Positions 44,423-55,263 of a stretch of 64,000 nt of DNA are shown piece after piece. The stretch covers positions 12,206,784 through 12,270,783 of the forward strand of contig NC_079511.1 of assembly GCF_000801105.2 (NCBI RefSeq). The letters are read 5' to 3'. This DNA is from Raphanus sativus (lineage: Eukaryota > Streptophyta > Magnoliopsida > Brassicales > Brassicaceae). The notes under the pieces are model-generated. The model worked only from the letters and a program-made list of their open reading frames with translations, was not told the DNA's origin and made no database searches. The translations under genes and the position numbers were made by a program. The first letter of the stretch is position 1; each line of letters opens with the position of its first letter.

Positions 44423-46982
44423 ATGGTCGTCAACAACGTCTCGAGCTCCATCAAGTGCGATAAAGGCGAACGCACTCGTCTCCGCTCCGATTTGCTGTCT
44501 TTTAACCAGGTTTCCTTCGTTAACTTCTTTCACAAGTTATCATCTTTTAAGTGAAAAGTAATAATAATACTCCTTTATGTTTTAAAATGATTATGTTTTG
44601 AGTCTAATTATAATTCTATTTTCCACGATCATTTTGGGAGTAATATTTTGTTTTGTCGGATGTGTTAAGATGTCGGAGAAATTCAATCAAGATATGTCTC
44701 TGTTGGGGAAGATTCCATCGGGGATGTTTAATGCCATGTTCGAATTAAGACAAGGTTGGCAAAAAGATGCGAACTCTGTGAAGACGCTTGCTTATGATGG
44801 TTGGTTTATCAGCTTGTTCCGTGTAGCTCTAGTTAGGGAGTCGCAGTTGACACTTCGTGATGAAGTGAAGCGTGAGGTTCCTTCTTCTTGGGACTCTGCT
44901 GCACTTGCTGGGTATGATTACTGACCGTAACTGATGCAGAGTAAAATAAAATAAACATGATTTTTTTATATTTTGATTTTTTTTTGGAACTTATTTATAT
45001 TTTGATTATTAGTATATTATTTGTGTAGTTATCCTAAGTTATTTATGTATATTTTAATTGATTTTCAAATTGTTGGAAAAGAAATTGGTTTTCAAATTTA
45101 TCTATTATTTGGTTTTGGTGTTTATTTAGTATTAGGAATTTGTCTATGAGATTTTTGTATTCTTCATTTATTAGGCAGTTTTTGATCGATTAATAAAAGT
45201 GATTATAAACGAAAAAGTATTTCCAAACGTAAGAAATTTTGATAAAGCACTGAGAGTGAGAGTAGTATTTTCAATCCACTTCTGCTCCATCATTAACACA
45301 TAAATAACTGTAGCAATTGGGTAAAAGTTGAGATTTATTGGTGTTTCTTTGTTTCAGGTTCATTGAAAAGTATGGTACTCATATAGTTGCTGGAGTTGTT
45401 ATGGGAGGCAAAGATGTTCTTTACACGAAGCAGCTGCGTAACTCGACTCATGATCCTGATCAAGTCCAGCAACAGCTGAAGCAATTGTGTAACAAAAGGT
45501 TTCGAGCTGAAAGTATCTCTCCTGTTACTGGTAATGACCCAGAGGTAAACAGTCTTAAGAAGTTGTTGTCACTCTCCATTTGCATTCTCTCAATGCAAAA
45601 CCCTGAAATATTTTTGATGGGTCTGTAGGAGCCTATCCAGTTGGGGTTGCATTCACAGTTTGGTTCCTCTCTTAGTCGTCCTGTTATTGTGCACTCCAAG
45701 GACGAGGTCAGATTCCTTTAAACACTATTTCACTTGGGTTTGTTTTTTAGTTTAAACCTAAATGCAACTCCAGGACATCGTGAGCATTTGTGTAAGAAGA
45801 GGAGGTGTTGATATGGGACAAAGTCATGATCGTTGGCTCTCAACCATATCACAATCGCCCAACGCCATATCTATGTGCTTTGTTCCCATAACTTCACTCT
45901 TGAGTGGTCTCCCAGGAACAGGATTTCTTACTCATGCAATGAACTTATACCTTAGATGTGAGCATTTTGATGTTTTTTTTTTTTTGCTTTTGTATATTAA
46001 TTACTCGATGGCTCATTCAAGTAACAAGTTTGTATAAAAATGTTTTAGATAAGCCACCAATGGAAGAGTTACACCAGTTTCTTGAGTTTCAACTTCCGCG
46101 CCAATGGGCTCCGGTGTATGGAGATCTCCCTCTTGGACTACGCTGCAGAAAACAAAGTTCCCCTTCACTTCAGTTCTCTTTGATGGGTCCAAAACTATAT
46201 GTCAGCACAACAAAGGTACGTACATGTATATATAAATAAAACTTTTAACTTAATTTTAAAATCTTAAAAAAAAAACTATTTTATAGGTTGATTCTGGTGA
46301 GCGACCAGTAACGGGACTACGTTTATTCATGGAGGGGAAGAAAGGTGATCATCTAGCAATCCATCTGCAGCACCTCTCTATGAGTCCCCCAAGTCTCCAC
46401 CTCTCACACGATGACACCTATGAACCCATCGATGAACCATCAGAGAAGGGATATTATGAAGCTGTGAAATGGGGAATATTCTCACACGTATGCACCTTCC
46501 CGGTTCAGTACAACGGAGCACGGTCTGATGACGCAACCTCTATTGTAACCAAAGCCTGGTTAGAAGTCAAAGGTATTGGGATGAGGAAAGTTCTGTTTTT
46601 AAGGCTCGGTTTCTCACTAGTTGCTTCAGCTATTACACGTAAATCTGTCTGGGAGAATCTCTCATCCGACGCACGCAAGTCTGGTATTTTCTCGATGATT
46701 AGTACAAGACTAAGCGGGGGATTAAGTTCAACCGCGACAACAACGGAGAAGCCAGTGTCTAAGATTTATATAAACTCGGCGGTTTATCCTAAAGGGCCAT
46801 CACCGCCTGTGAAACCGAAGCTTCTGAGTCTTGTTGACACGAAGGAGGTGGTGAGAGGTCCGGAAGTACCACCTGGATATTGGGTTGTAAGTGGGGCTAA
46901 GCTTTGTGTAGAGGGAGGCAAGATCTCAATCAAAGCTAAGTATTCTCTGCTCACTGTTGTCTCGGAAGACTCGCTAGTCTGA
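44423..46982 (+). CDS. NSL1: Residual NSL1 reading frame downstream of the insertion
   Basis: An ATG at 44423-44425, made partly of the duplicated target GGGAT, is codon 62 of NSL1 and in frame with all later exons. Exons used are 44423-44509, 44670-44911, 45358-45544, 45629-45706, 45774-45957, 46049-46215 and 46287-46982. A plus-strand transcript starting in or near the right LTR could encode a 546-residue NSL1 lacking only 61 N-terminal residues, with the MACPF region complete. The context is reasonable (G at -3 and +4). The LTR's own TATA points the other way, so such a transcript would need an antisense or cryptic promoter. Confidence 0.6.
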
Positions 46983-47742
46983 GAGATTCATTCAGTTCCA
47001 AGGACAGGGAGGGAAACACAAGTTAGTTTGTCCTGTTGTATTTTTTGCAGGTTTCAGTTTGTGATTAGCTTTGAGGTGATCTGATTAGATGTTTTTTTTT
47101 TGTGGTTGTGAAAATATTTATTTATATGTTTATGTAAATGCATATTGGAATTGCTCAAGTTACTTTTCTACAATATAGTAGTAATACTTGTTTGTGTAGC
47201 TCTAACTCTGACTATGAAACTGCTGACTTATGTTTCCTTTGGTTTGGCCAAGGAAGAAGGTAAAATAACCAAAAAAAACATTTGCATTAAAAACCTCTTA
47301 TGGTTTAGGAATCACAAATCTTCCTGTTTACTGCAATGGTGAGAATGAGAATCATCCATCTACAACAACACACCAGAAACAAACGACACATTGCACACCA
47401 TTAGAAACTTTCAGTACACGCAGGTAAAACAAAAGAAAACTTTTTATTGCACCAGCTTATCTTAGACTGAAATGCATCGCTGAACTCTCCCCAGTAATTC
47501 ATCATACATCATCATTGCAATCTGAGTGAATACAGTTTGTGTTTTGCTAATGACAAGTGTACTAGTCTGAGAGGTTGAGAGAAACTATAAATAGTATGTC
47601 AAACAATCAGTAACAACTTAGACAGTCACAAATGATCGATCAGGTTATCTAGGAAAATAATTGCCTAAGAAAGAAGTAAAAAAACACCTAACTCGCAAGA
47701 CTAGAGGATAAATTGACTCACGTAAGTTTTGTTGATTCATCT
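46983..47742. other. Spacer between NSL1 and the NFD6-like gene
   Basis: Holds the 3' ends of both convergent genes. No further gene seen. As I recall the Arabidopsis order, a receptor-like kinase gene (At1g28390) sits here; it is absent. Confidence 0.5.
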
Positions 47743-48281
47743 TCATCTAGTCTCGTCTAGACCTACAAAGGGAAAAGAAGACAAATCATTTGTAAAACAA
47801 TTTGACTAGCGAAGTTGCGATAATAAGAAACAGTAAGATCTCACAGGGAATTAGACCTAAGAGCTTTAATACTTGCCACGAATCAAATCAAACTAGGTCG
47901 TTGTTTTCAAAGCTTAGTTCGTGCATTAGTCAACTAACCATGTATAGAGAATCGCGATAAGAACAGAGTGTGTGTGTGTATGTGTGTGTACGGTCAACGA
48001 TCCAACCACGGCGTGAAGCGGAGAGCATGGAGTTGAGCAAGGCGGAAGCAGTGGCAGTGTGGTAAGGGAGCATCGTCTCCACGCAACAGCTCAGTTCTAC
48101 CGGTGATCTTTTCATTTGCAAAACGAAAGATTCAGAATGGAGCTAATCGACACAATCAGTGTTATCTGGCTTACCTGAAAATGTGGTTTGAAAGAGGGCT
48201 CTGTTTAGGCATCCGAAACGCAGACCGAGATGATGCCGTCCGGGAGAACTTTGACGCGGCGGCGGATCTTGCGGCGGACAT
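47743..48281 (-). CDS. Small NFD6-like protein (80 residues, three exons)
   Basis: Exons on the minus strand: 48281-48175, 48107-47992 and 47762-47743, with GT-AG introns and matching phases, giving 80 codons plus TGA. The N-terminus ([20 protein letters not shown]) is rich in Arg, Ala and Ser without acidic residues, as in mitochondrial or plastid transit peptides. The core [20 protein letters not shown] and [10 protein letters not shown] matches, from memory, the NUCLEAR FUSION DEFECTIVE 6-like family; NFD6 is needed for polar nuclear fusion and is organellar. The C-terminus is LDETR. A read-through of intron 2 would give a different tail ending at 47930. In Arabidopsis the syntenic gene would be At1g28395. 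The exact function of this member is unknown. Confidence 0.8.
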
Positions 48282-48708
48282 TGAATGATTATGCGTAGGG
48301 TTTTTCAACGTAAAATACTTTTTTTCTATACGGCAAATTGGTTATAAACGAAATATTTTGTAAAACTGGCTGTTCAAACATTAATTAAAGGGCATAATTA
48401 ATGTCTAGTGATTTTTTGAACATTAATTTTTCACTATTGTTCATGCTTACAGCCATCGTGAGGATTGTTGTGGCTAGAAGAAGACTTGTTCATGTTGTGA
48501 ACATGCATGCCTAAGAAATGGTGATATACATTTACCCTAAGTTGGCTTCATGGTTTTAGATACTTCACAATATAAAACACATCATTCTCTTGGGAACAAA
48601 AAATGAGAGCCTTACAGCATTAAGCCTCATGCTTGCTAAGCCAATTCAGCATCTTTCTTCGGCTCTTCTCCGACTCTGGTTTTCAGGTTCTTCCCTTACT
48701 AGACTATG
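48282..48708. other. Intergenic DNA upstream of the NFD6-like gene
   Basis: Includes the presumed promoter. No TATA box stands out. Nothing else recognised. Confidence 0.4.
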
Positions 48709-49203
48709 ATACCCTAACCGCATTCATCCAGTGGTTGCTTCTCATCTTGTCTTGATCCTTTGATACATTAAGAGTTTTTACTTGGATGGTTAGCTTTCAA
48801 TGTTACATTTACTAAGTCGGTCCAACGTAGCTCTATATATTTTATGTTATATATTTTTTCTAATGAAATGGGAACATAATACAGCAAACTTTAAAAGTTT
48901 AGATACAATATGACATAGAGATCATAACAAAAATATAAGAAAATAGAAAAATATATATCCTAACCGCATTCATTCAGTGGTAGCTTCTCTTCTTGTCTTG
49001 ATCCTTTGATAAGAGTTTTTACTTGGCTGGTTAGCTTTCAATGTTAAAGCAACTTGTTCATATTCACTGAGTCACTCCAACTTAGCACTATATATTTTAT
49101 TTTATAGATCTTTTGATGAAATGGGGACAGAATACAGCAAACTTAAAAAGTTTAGATACAATATGACAGATATCATAACAAAAATATAAGAAAACAGGAA
49201 AAT
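48709..49203 (+). repeat. Two-unit tandem duplication, period about 246 bp
   Basis: CCTAACCGCATTCAT starts the units at about 48712 and 48958. Both carry GTCTTGATCCTTTGATA, GGTTAGCTTTCAATGTT, AGTTTAGATACAATATGACA and a final ACAAAAATATAAGAAAA. Differences are a few indels. It lies next to the hAT relic and may be part of that element's end. Confidence 0.75.
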
Positions 49204-49289
49204 ATCCAGAAGTCAAAATATTAAATCTCAAACATAAGTTTCAATATTAAAATACACTTGCTCAATATATTAGAAATAAGAAAATAAGC

Positions 49290-51190
49290 TAATCATCTAG
49301 TAACTCATTTTCAAAATCTGATCCATGTAGTAAGAGGTTGGCAAACTCCAAGAATCCTGCATCTTCCATAGAATCAAATCCATCTCCACTGACCTCCCAT
49401 ATATTAGTCTTTTTAGTTTCATATATGTCACAATTCCTTGATCAAATTTGTAGGTTATTGTGGACGAAAACTAAGTTTTGAACACGACTTGCATTTAACT
49501 TATTCCTTCTTAGTGAATGAATGAATGAGTGAATTTTCCAACTACGCTCAGCTCATGATTCTTTGGAGATTAATTAGGCTGTATTAGTAACTTAAAAGCC
49601 ATAGTTTAGATTAGAGGAGTTTAAGCACCAAAATTAGGCCATCAATTACTGTATTCCATAGTAGACATCACTGAAATGAATGCTAAACTTCAAAAACCAC
49701 TATTCATTGAGAATAATGTATATTATTCTATAAATTTGTATGATTAGCATTAACTAATTTGAAACAATATTCGAAAAACTCCATCCTTTCACGTGAAATT
49801 TTGCATTTCTATGTGAACCACATCTTTCAAAATCTTCACATATAATTCATCAATAAAAATATACAAAATAACAATATATATATATATATATATATAAGAA
49901 AATAAAAAATTACATATCTTAAAATCATACATTGAATTTAAAGAATGAGCTAGACAATATAAAACTGGCATTCTTCGTTCAGCAAACCACCAATTTTTCA
50001 TAAATAACACCATAAGACAATTAACATTGAACGCTTTTCTCTCTTATAGATCTCGAGTAACTTCTCAATCATATACTTTTGCATCTCATTTATCAAGTGA
50101 AGACATTGTTTGTCGGTGTCACAAATCTAATCATTTCATTTATAGGTCTTGTGAAATCAATAATGCAAGGCATATTTTCCCAAGGAAAATATGTATCAAT
50201 AACTGAGAGCAATCTCATACTAAAAATTGCTAGCTAGACTCATGTTATAAAATATGATGAAATGTATTATTGCAAGGGCATCCCCATGAATTTCAGTTAC
50301 ACTCATATGTTTCTTGATTCCCTTACACATTATTTGTTTTACAAATATTCCTCAAAGCTAAATTGAGAGTATGAACAACACACTGTGTCCAACTGATATG
50401 AAGAAATCTACCCTTAATAAGATCTCAAGCCACCGATTGCTTCTTGATTCCCTTACACATTATTTGTTTCAAAAATATTCCTCAAAGCTAAATTGAGAGT
50501 ATGAGCAACACACAGTGTCCAACTGAGGTGAAGAAATCTACCCTTGATAAGATCTCAAGCCACCGAACAATTTGGTGTATTATCAATGATTATTTGTACA
50601 GTGCTTTGATCACCGTTTTGATGAACAATTTTCCCCATCAGTTCTTCAAAGAATAATTTTTCTCTCACTTCATTTGAACAATTCTTAGCCTTAAGGAACT
50701 TAACACATGACCACTTCCAGAAGTATCTATGAAATTAATCAAAGAATTTCTTACATGATCGCTCCAACTATCACTCATAATCATCACTTTTTTTCTTTTC
50801 ATGTCGATTTCAGTTCAACATTGTTTTTTTTCTTCTTGCGATAAAGTCGTCTGAAGCTTATTATAAACTGAAAGTACGTAGTCATCAATTTTGTTAGCGG
50901 TAATAAATTGACAGGACCAATGATAGCTTAGATTTCTTACAAGATTGAATGGTATACCTCATGCAGAAAACACTTGCAATTTCTTGATCCAACTATACTC
51001 TAGCTTGAATACCAAATGATCTAATCCGTAAAAAAAAAGATTTCCTTTTCTTAGCAGCAGATTCACAAACCATAGAAATTTCTCTAGATCCATACTCAAA
51101 TTTCCTTATCTCATATATTAATTTTTATCACTTCATGTCAAGCTTTTTAGACATTGTTTCTCTTCTACAAACAGAACTCCATGCCCTTTC
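49290..51190 (-). pseudogene. hAT-family transposase relic
   Basis: On the minus strand, in several frames: LGVKGHGVLF (about 51200), an AYGIPF-like AxGIPFNLVRN piece (about 50960), MIMSDSWSDHVRNSLINF (about 50780-50730) with SGSGHVL, then WTLCVAHTLNLALRNIF (about 50520-50470), and a C-terminal FLEFANLLLHGSDFENELL (about 49340-49290). This order is the DUF659-type core and dimerisation end of plant hAT transposases. Many stops and frameshifts. A 130-bp segment including the WTxCVAHTLNLAL part is tandemly duplicated (50309-50438 and 50439-50568). Confidence 0.75.
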
Positions 51191-51843
51191 ACTCCAAGTA
51201 AATGTGTATTGACTCTAGAATATGATCTCTGTTGAATTTCATTACAAATATTTCACTTAGATTTCGAGTTCCTCTTGTTACTCCTAGCTTCTCCAATTTG
51301 GTTACATAATTCTACAGTGGAGTTTTTGATACTCTAAGTCCTTTCAAGTCCACAAATACTTAAAATAATTTTAATTTCATTCTATACCAGTGTTCTTTTT
51401 TGAGAAAATTCTATACCAGTGTTTTTGTATGTTCAAAGCCTATACAACATCTATAAGCCTTTCTTGAGGGTGCCAATAGTTAGGCCAGAACATCATGGAT
51501 TGGCCATTATGTAATTATATAAACGAATAAACAGTGTTGCAAATGGCATTAGTTTAAGAAGTTTTCTCCAAACCCATGATTCACCAACGGTTTCTTTTAT
51601 ATCCCATACAGAGCTTTATGTCAACAATTTTTAGTTTTGTAACACATTTAGGTAAAAAGTGGATTATACATTCCTTTTTCTCATACGATTAACCAAAACA
51701 AAAATCATTAGCAGAACAGTGTCATATATTTCTTTTAATTAGTTATTGATTATTATTAACGAAGAAAGCAGAGATTAATGCAAAATTTTCAATACAAATT
51801 AATAAAAATAAATATTTGAATAGATACATAAATAAAAGGGAGT
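51191..51843. other. Intergenic DNA or decayed hAT 5' part
   Basis: No clear protein similarity. ATTCTATACCAGTGTT is repeated at about 51379 and 51406 around TTTTTTGAGAAA. Confidence 0.35.
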
Positions 51844-51851
51844 CTGGTAGG

Positions 51852-52727
51852 TAGAGATGTCAAACATATTGTCTCGTCCCCGTCTCCGTCCCGTCCCAGA
51901 CCGCAGCAGGATTGTTTTCAAGTGGGTCACAGTAGGTCAGGTCCACGTGGATCACGGTCTCTATAATGACTGCCCAAACCCGTCTCGCTATATGTACAAG
52001 TCTTTGCGGATCGGCCCGCGGGACATATGATAATACATGCAACATGAAGTTTCTAACTACTCCAGGACACTTTATGTCATTCTAGAACATGACTCAGGTC
52101 GTCGATTGAACTGGACATGATTCATCAGTTATTGATTTGTTTATTTTTAAATCAAAATAATAGTTGTAGTTAATTTTATCACATTCCAAACATATTAACA
52201 TAACAATTAAAGATAATTGCAGAAAATGTTTTTCATTAGCTTATAACTCATAATTTCATATCTAATGTTTTAGTTTGATGAATCCAAATATTAAATAAAA
52301 TCAACCACTAAATCAAAGTTGCCAATTCCGAAGTAAAAAAAAGAACACCAAATTTAAACACCACCGGAGCTCAAATCGTTATTGTCAGAGCTCGAATCAT
52401 CATCGCCAGAGCTTGAATCGTAATCGTCGGAGATCGAATCGTCAACGCCGGAGTTCCTTTCATTTTTTCGGGGAAAAATTACAGGAATCACCTTCTTCTC
52501 ACTCGCTCTCTCATTTTTTCAGGTAAAGTAAGAAATGAAGAAGAAAAAAATGTGGATCTTTGTAATCATGCATGACCCGCTTTGGTTCATCCCAAAAAAC
52601 CGTCCCACAACATCCCGTCTCGCTACGCCCACTAATTTGTGGACCTTGAAAATCCCGGTCTAATAATGTCCCGCGACAGTTTTTTACAGACCAAGCTAGC
52701 GGTCCAAGTCCATGATTACCATCTCTA
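51852..52727. mobile_element. hAT deletion derivative (876 bp)
   Basis: Inverted ends TAGAGATG...CATCTCTA flanked by an 8-bp duplication with one mismatch (CTGGTAGG at 51844-51851, CCGGTAGG at 52728-52735). Subterminal CCCGTC/CCCGCG repeats are frequent at both ends, as in many hAT elements. The interior keeps what looks like the Asp/Ser-rich N-terminal coding part of the transposase on the minus strand (see 52363-52455). Confidence 0.8.
52363..52455 (-). repeat. 21-bp tandem repeats encoding a D/S-rich stretch
   Basis: Four to five units of the type CNGAGCTCGAATCNTNATCG with period 21 bp (7 codons). On the minus strand one frame is open through all units and reads D-D-x-D-S-S-S type repeats. 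Confidence 0.65.
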
Positions 52728-52735
52728 CCGGTAGG

Positions 52736-52870
52736 CTGGTAGCCTGGCTCAGTGTGTATCCATGTTGGGACTGAGTTCGATTCTCAACATTAAAAGTAAG
52801 CTATTACTACTTGCTCATGGTGTACCGTAACAGATGATTAATCCATCTCATTAGTTAAAAGATATTCCAA
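52736..52870 (+). mobile_element. Possible tRNA-derived SINE fragment
   Basis: TGGCTCAGTGTG (about 52746) resembles an RNA polymerase III A-box, and GAGTTCGATTCTC (about 52780) a B-box, about 35 bp apart as in tRNA-derived SINEs. No tRNA fold can be completed and the 3' end is unclear. Confidence 0.3.
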
Positions 52871-53090
52871 ATTCAGGTTAGACAACGTGATACAATTTTG
52901 GGATAATCCGTTATGTATTACTAAATGTGTTAGGTATCGACTGGAACTGCAGTTAGAGCATATCAAAAAAAAATATCATAGTATTTGAACGAATACGTAA
53001 TAAAATTTAGTTATAGTAGCAAAAACAATTATAGTAAAACAATTTACTATATGGTATACAATATTATTGGATTTATAAACTAACATACAT

Positions 53091-53975
53091 TTTTTTTGCC
53101 ATCTAGTATTATATTTTATTAAAGGATCTTAACCCAACAGGCCCAAGCTCAGCTGAAATTTACAAAACCAAAACAAGGCCTGATTACAACGAAACAAGGC
53201 CACTAACCCGACATAGGGCAAACCAAACGAGCCTTCAGCCCAAACCGAAACCCATGCAGCAAGTCCAAGCCACGCGTCCAATGACTAACCCAAGCCCGCC
53301 CACGTGTTGCCTTCCATCGAAAGCTCGAGACACGCGTCAGCTATTCCCCTTGCGTGATCCGACGGTCGAGAGTTTCTCCGGAAACGACGAAACAAACTTG
53401 TTCCGCCGGAACGCCGTCGACAAACCACCGCATCCGTCGATGTCGCCAATACTTTTACCACCGAAGAGCTTCGTCAAGCCTGTCTTGAGATCTCATCCGG
53501 ATCCTATGATACCACCTCTTGCGACAATACATCACGCCCTTTCTCTTGTTTCTTCTCCGCCGCAGACCCATCACCGGAGAGCTTCATCAAACACCAGTTG
53601 AAGATCTCATCCACCGAGTAAACGAGCCCGACAACGACGCCCCCAAATCTGTAACCAAAAGTCGGCGAGGCTCGACTGAAGAAATCTCTACCCCCCGAAG
53701 TCAAAAGCCGGTGATCACCGCCTGAAGAAGACATCGCAGCCCTAGAGTCAAACAAGAACATAACATAAACCGACTAACTATTGATGTCGGAAAAAGAGCT
53801 CAATCATAGAGTCGCCGATAAATAGCTAAGCAAAGAAAGAACTAGACATGAAGGGATGGTAACCGGCGGCGAAAGCCCACCGGCCACCGAAACGCGATCA
53901 CTTCTTTAAACTGCTTTAGTAAGAGGGGAGAACTTTTCTAGAGAGAGAGTCTTTTCCTAAACTAATTTCCATTAT
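53091..53975 (-). mobile_element. Poly(A) retroposon (885 bp) with a perfect 18-bp target duplication
   Basis: The 18-bp repeat TTATAAACTAACATACAT lies at 53073-53090 and 53976-53993. The insert ends on the minus strand with AATAAAAT about 25 bp before an A7 tail (T7 at 53091-53097), so it integrated by target-primed reverse transcription. It starts GGAAATTAGTTTAGG and has a CT-rich leader (GACTCTCTCTCTAG). The interior is GC-rich, with an 85-codon minus-strand frame at 53761-53504 (SSSGGDHRLLTSGGRDFFS) of unknown function. No reverse transcriptase is present, so it is a non-autonomous LINE derivative or a processed transcript. I recall similar GGTGGCCGGTGGGC-type repeats as common in Brassica but cannot name the family. 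Confidence 0.8.
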
Positions 53976-53993
53976 TATAAACTAACATACATA

Positions 53994-54750
53994 TTTATCA
54001 TGTTATGGTTAAAAATCAACTAATATATTCAGAAAATTTAGAATAAAAAATAGATCCAGAAGAAAAGAAAAAGAGGGAGCTAATTGACCTTTATGTTAGC
54101 CGTGATTAACGGTATTGGGAGTCTTCTTTTCGTAGTCAAGAGGTGGATTCTCATTGCTAAGTGCCTTGGAAGTGTCTTTGTCTTTTACTTGTCACGGCGT
54201 TTATGTTGTCTTTTACTTGTCACGGCGTTTATGTTGTCTTTTCCACCCATATAACACCATTAATCCAAATCGCATCCTATATTTAAGGACTACCTATTTT
54301 ATTTCTAAAGAGTATCCAATTTCTCGTTCAAAAAAGAAAAGACAAAGTATCCAGTTAAAGCTAAGTTATGTAGTAAAAAGGACAAATGCAATAGTATATG
54401 TCTATGGTTTTGGATTACACATTTACACCCTTTAGGACCAGTAATTAATATCGTTTGATAACTGTTGATGTACCCGTCTCATCTAACATTCAAAGGCACA
54501 AACCGATTTTTTTGGTATCTATAATATGTAGACTTAATCCGATTTTTCTGTATTCATATAACCAAATATTGGATTGGGTGAGCAAGTAATTATTATTGTA
54601 TTTGTTTCGCAAAGGCAATGGGCATCTTCATGTCCCCCATTATAAATCATGAAAAAGCAGTCACGTTTTGTCCCTTTAGAATTACGAATCCATAGTCCTT
54701 TAATCACCTTTCTTTAACAAAATAACCAAAAAGTGATCAACATAAGAAAA
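53994..54750. other. Intergenic DNA
   Basis: A 27-bp direct repeat (core TTACTTGTCACGGCGTTTAT) occurs at about 54185 and 54213. No gene supported. Confidence 0.45.
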
Positions 54751-54752
54751 TA

Positions 54753-54996
54753 CTCCGTTCCACAATGTAAGATGTTTTAGAGAAGTTTAGATGTTTCAAA
54801 ATATAAAATGTTTTGTTATTTTTAATGTACTTTAACTTTATTGAAAATTGGTTAACCAATAGCAGTTTATTACTTTATCTATGATTGGTTAGTTTATATT
54901 TAATTTATATTATTTAATAGCATTATCTTTTTAAAAGTAAGTTTTTTAATTCTTGTGCATGCAATCAAAATATTTTATATTGTGGAACAGAGGGAG
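54753..54996. mobile_element. Stowaway-type MITE (244 bp)
   Basis: TA-CTCCGTTCCACAATGTAAGA at the left and TATTGTGGAACAGAGGGAG-TA at the right are inverted ends flanked by TA. AT-rich interior without coding capacity. Confidence 0.75.
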
Positions 54997-55263
54997 TAAC
55001 ATAGAGTAACACCATATATTTTACTATCTTTTCTTCGAATATTATATGCAAACGCAAACATCAAAGTTCAAAATCCCATAAAAAGCAAACCCATTTCAAC
55101 TAAAAGAAAACACAGACCCCTCCCCTTTTCCCTTTTTCACTTGCAATGATAACAACGACTTAGTTTGACTAATCAACCAGAAGTAAAATAACTTAGTTGA
55201 AATAAAAGAAAACACTTTTAAGATTGTAATGATCTTGAGAGGAAATCAAACATCAAATCTTCA

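Larger units (their letters stand above)
34735..46982 (+). pseudogene. NSL1: NSL1 orthologue (MACPF domain), exon 1 split by a retrotransposon
   Basis: Seven exons: 34735-34919 continued at 44425-44509 (exon 1, split), 44670-44911, 45358-45544, 45629-45706, 45774-45957, 46049-46215 and 46287-46982. All introns are GT-AG and all phases agree, giving 607 codons without the insertion. The product matches NECROTIC SPOTTED LESIONS 1 of Arabidopsis along its whole length (about 612 residues, from memory). The MACPF signature YGTH is at residues 176-179, followed by GGKD. NSL1 is a plant MACPF protein that restrains salicylate-dependent cell death; loss gives lesion-mimic plants. The insertion falls in codon 62: the LTR supplies GTT then TAA, so the present 5' product is only 63 residues. 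No other break was seen. The start ATG at 34735 is the one that gives the conserved MAxNN start. Confidence 0.93.
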
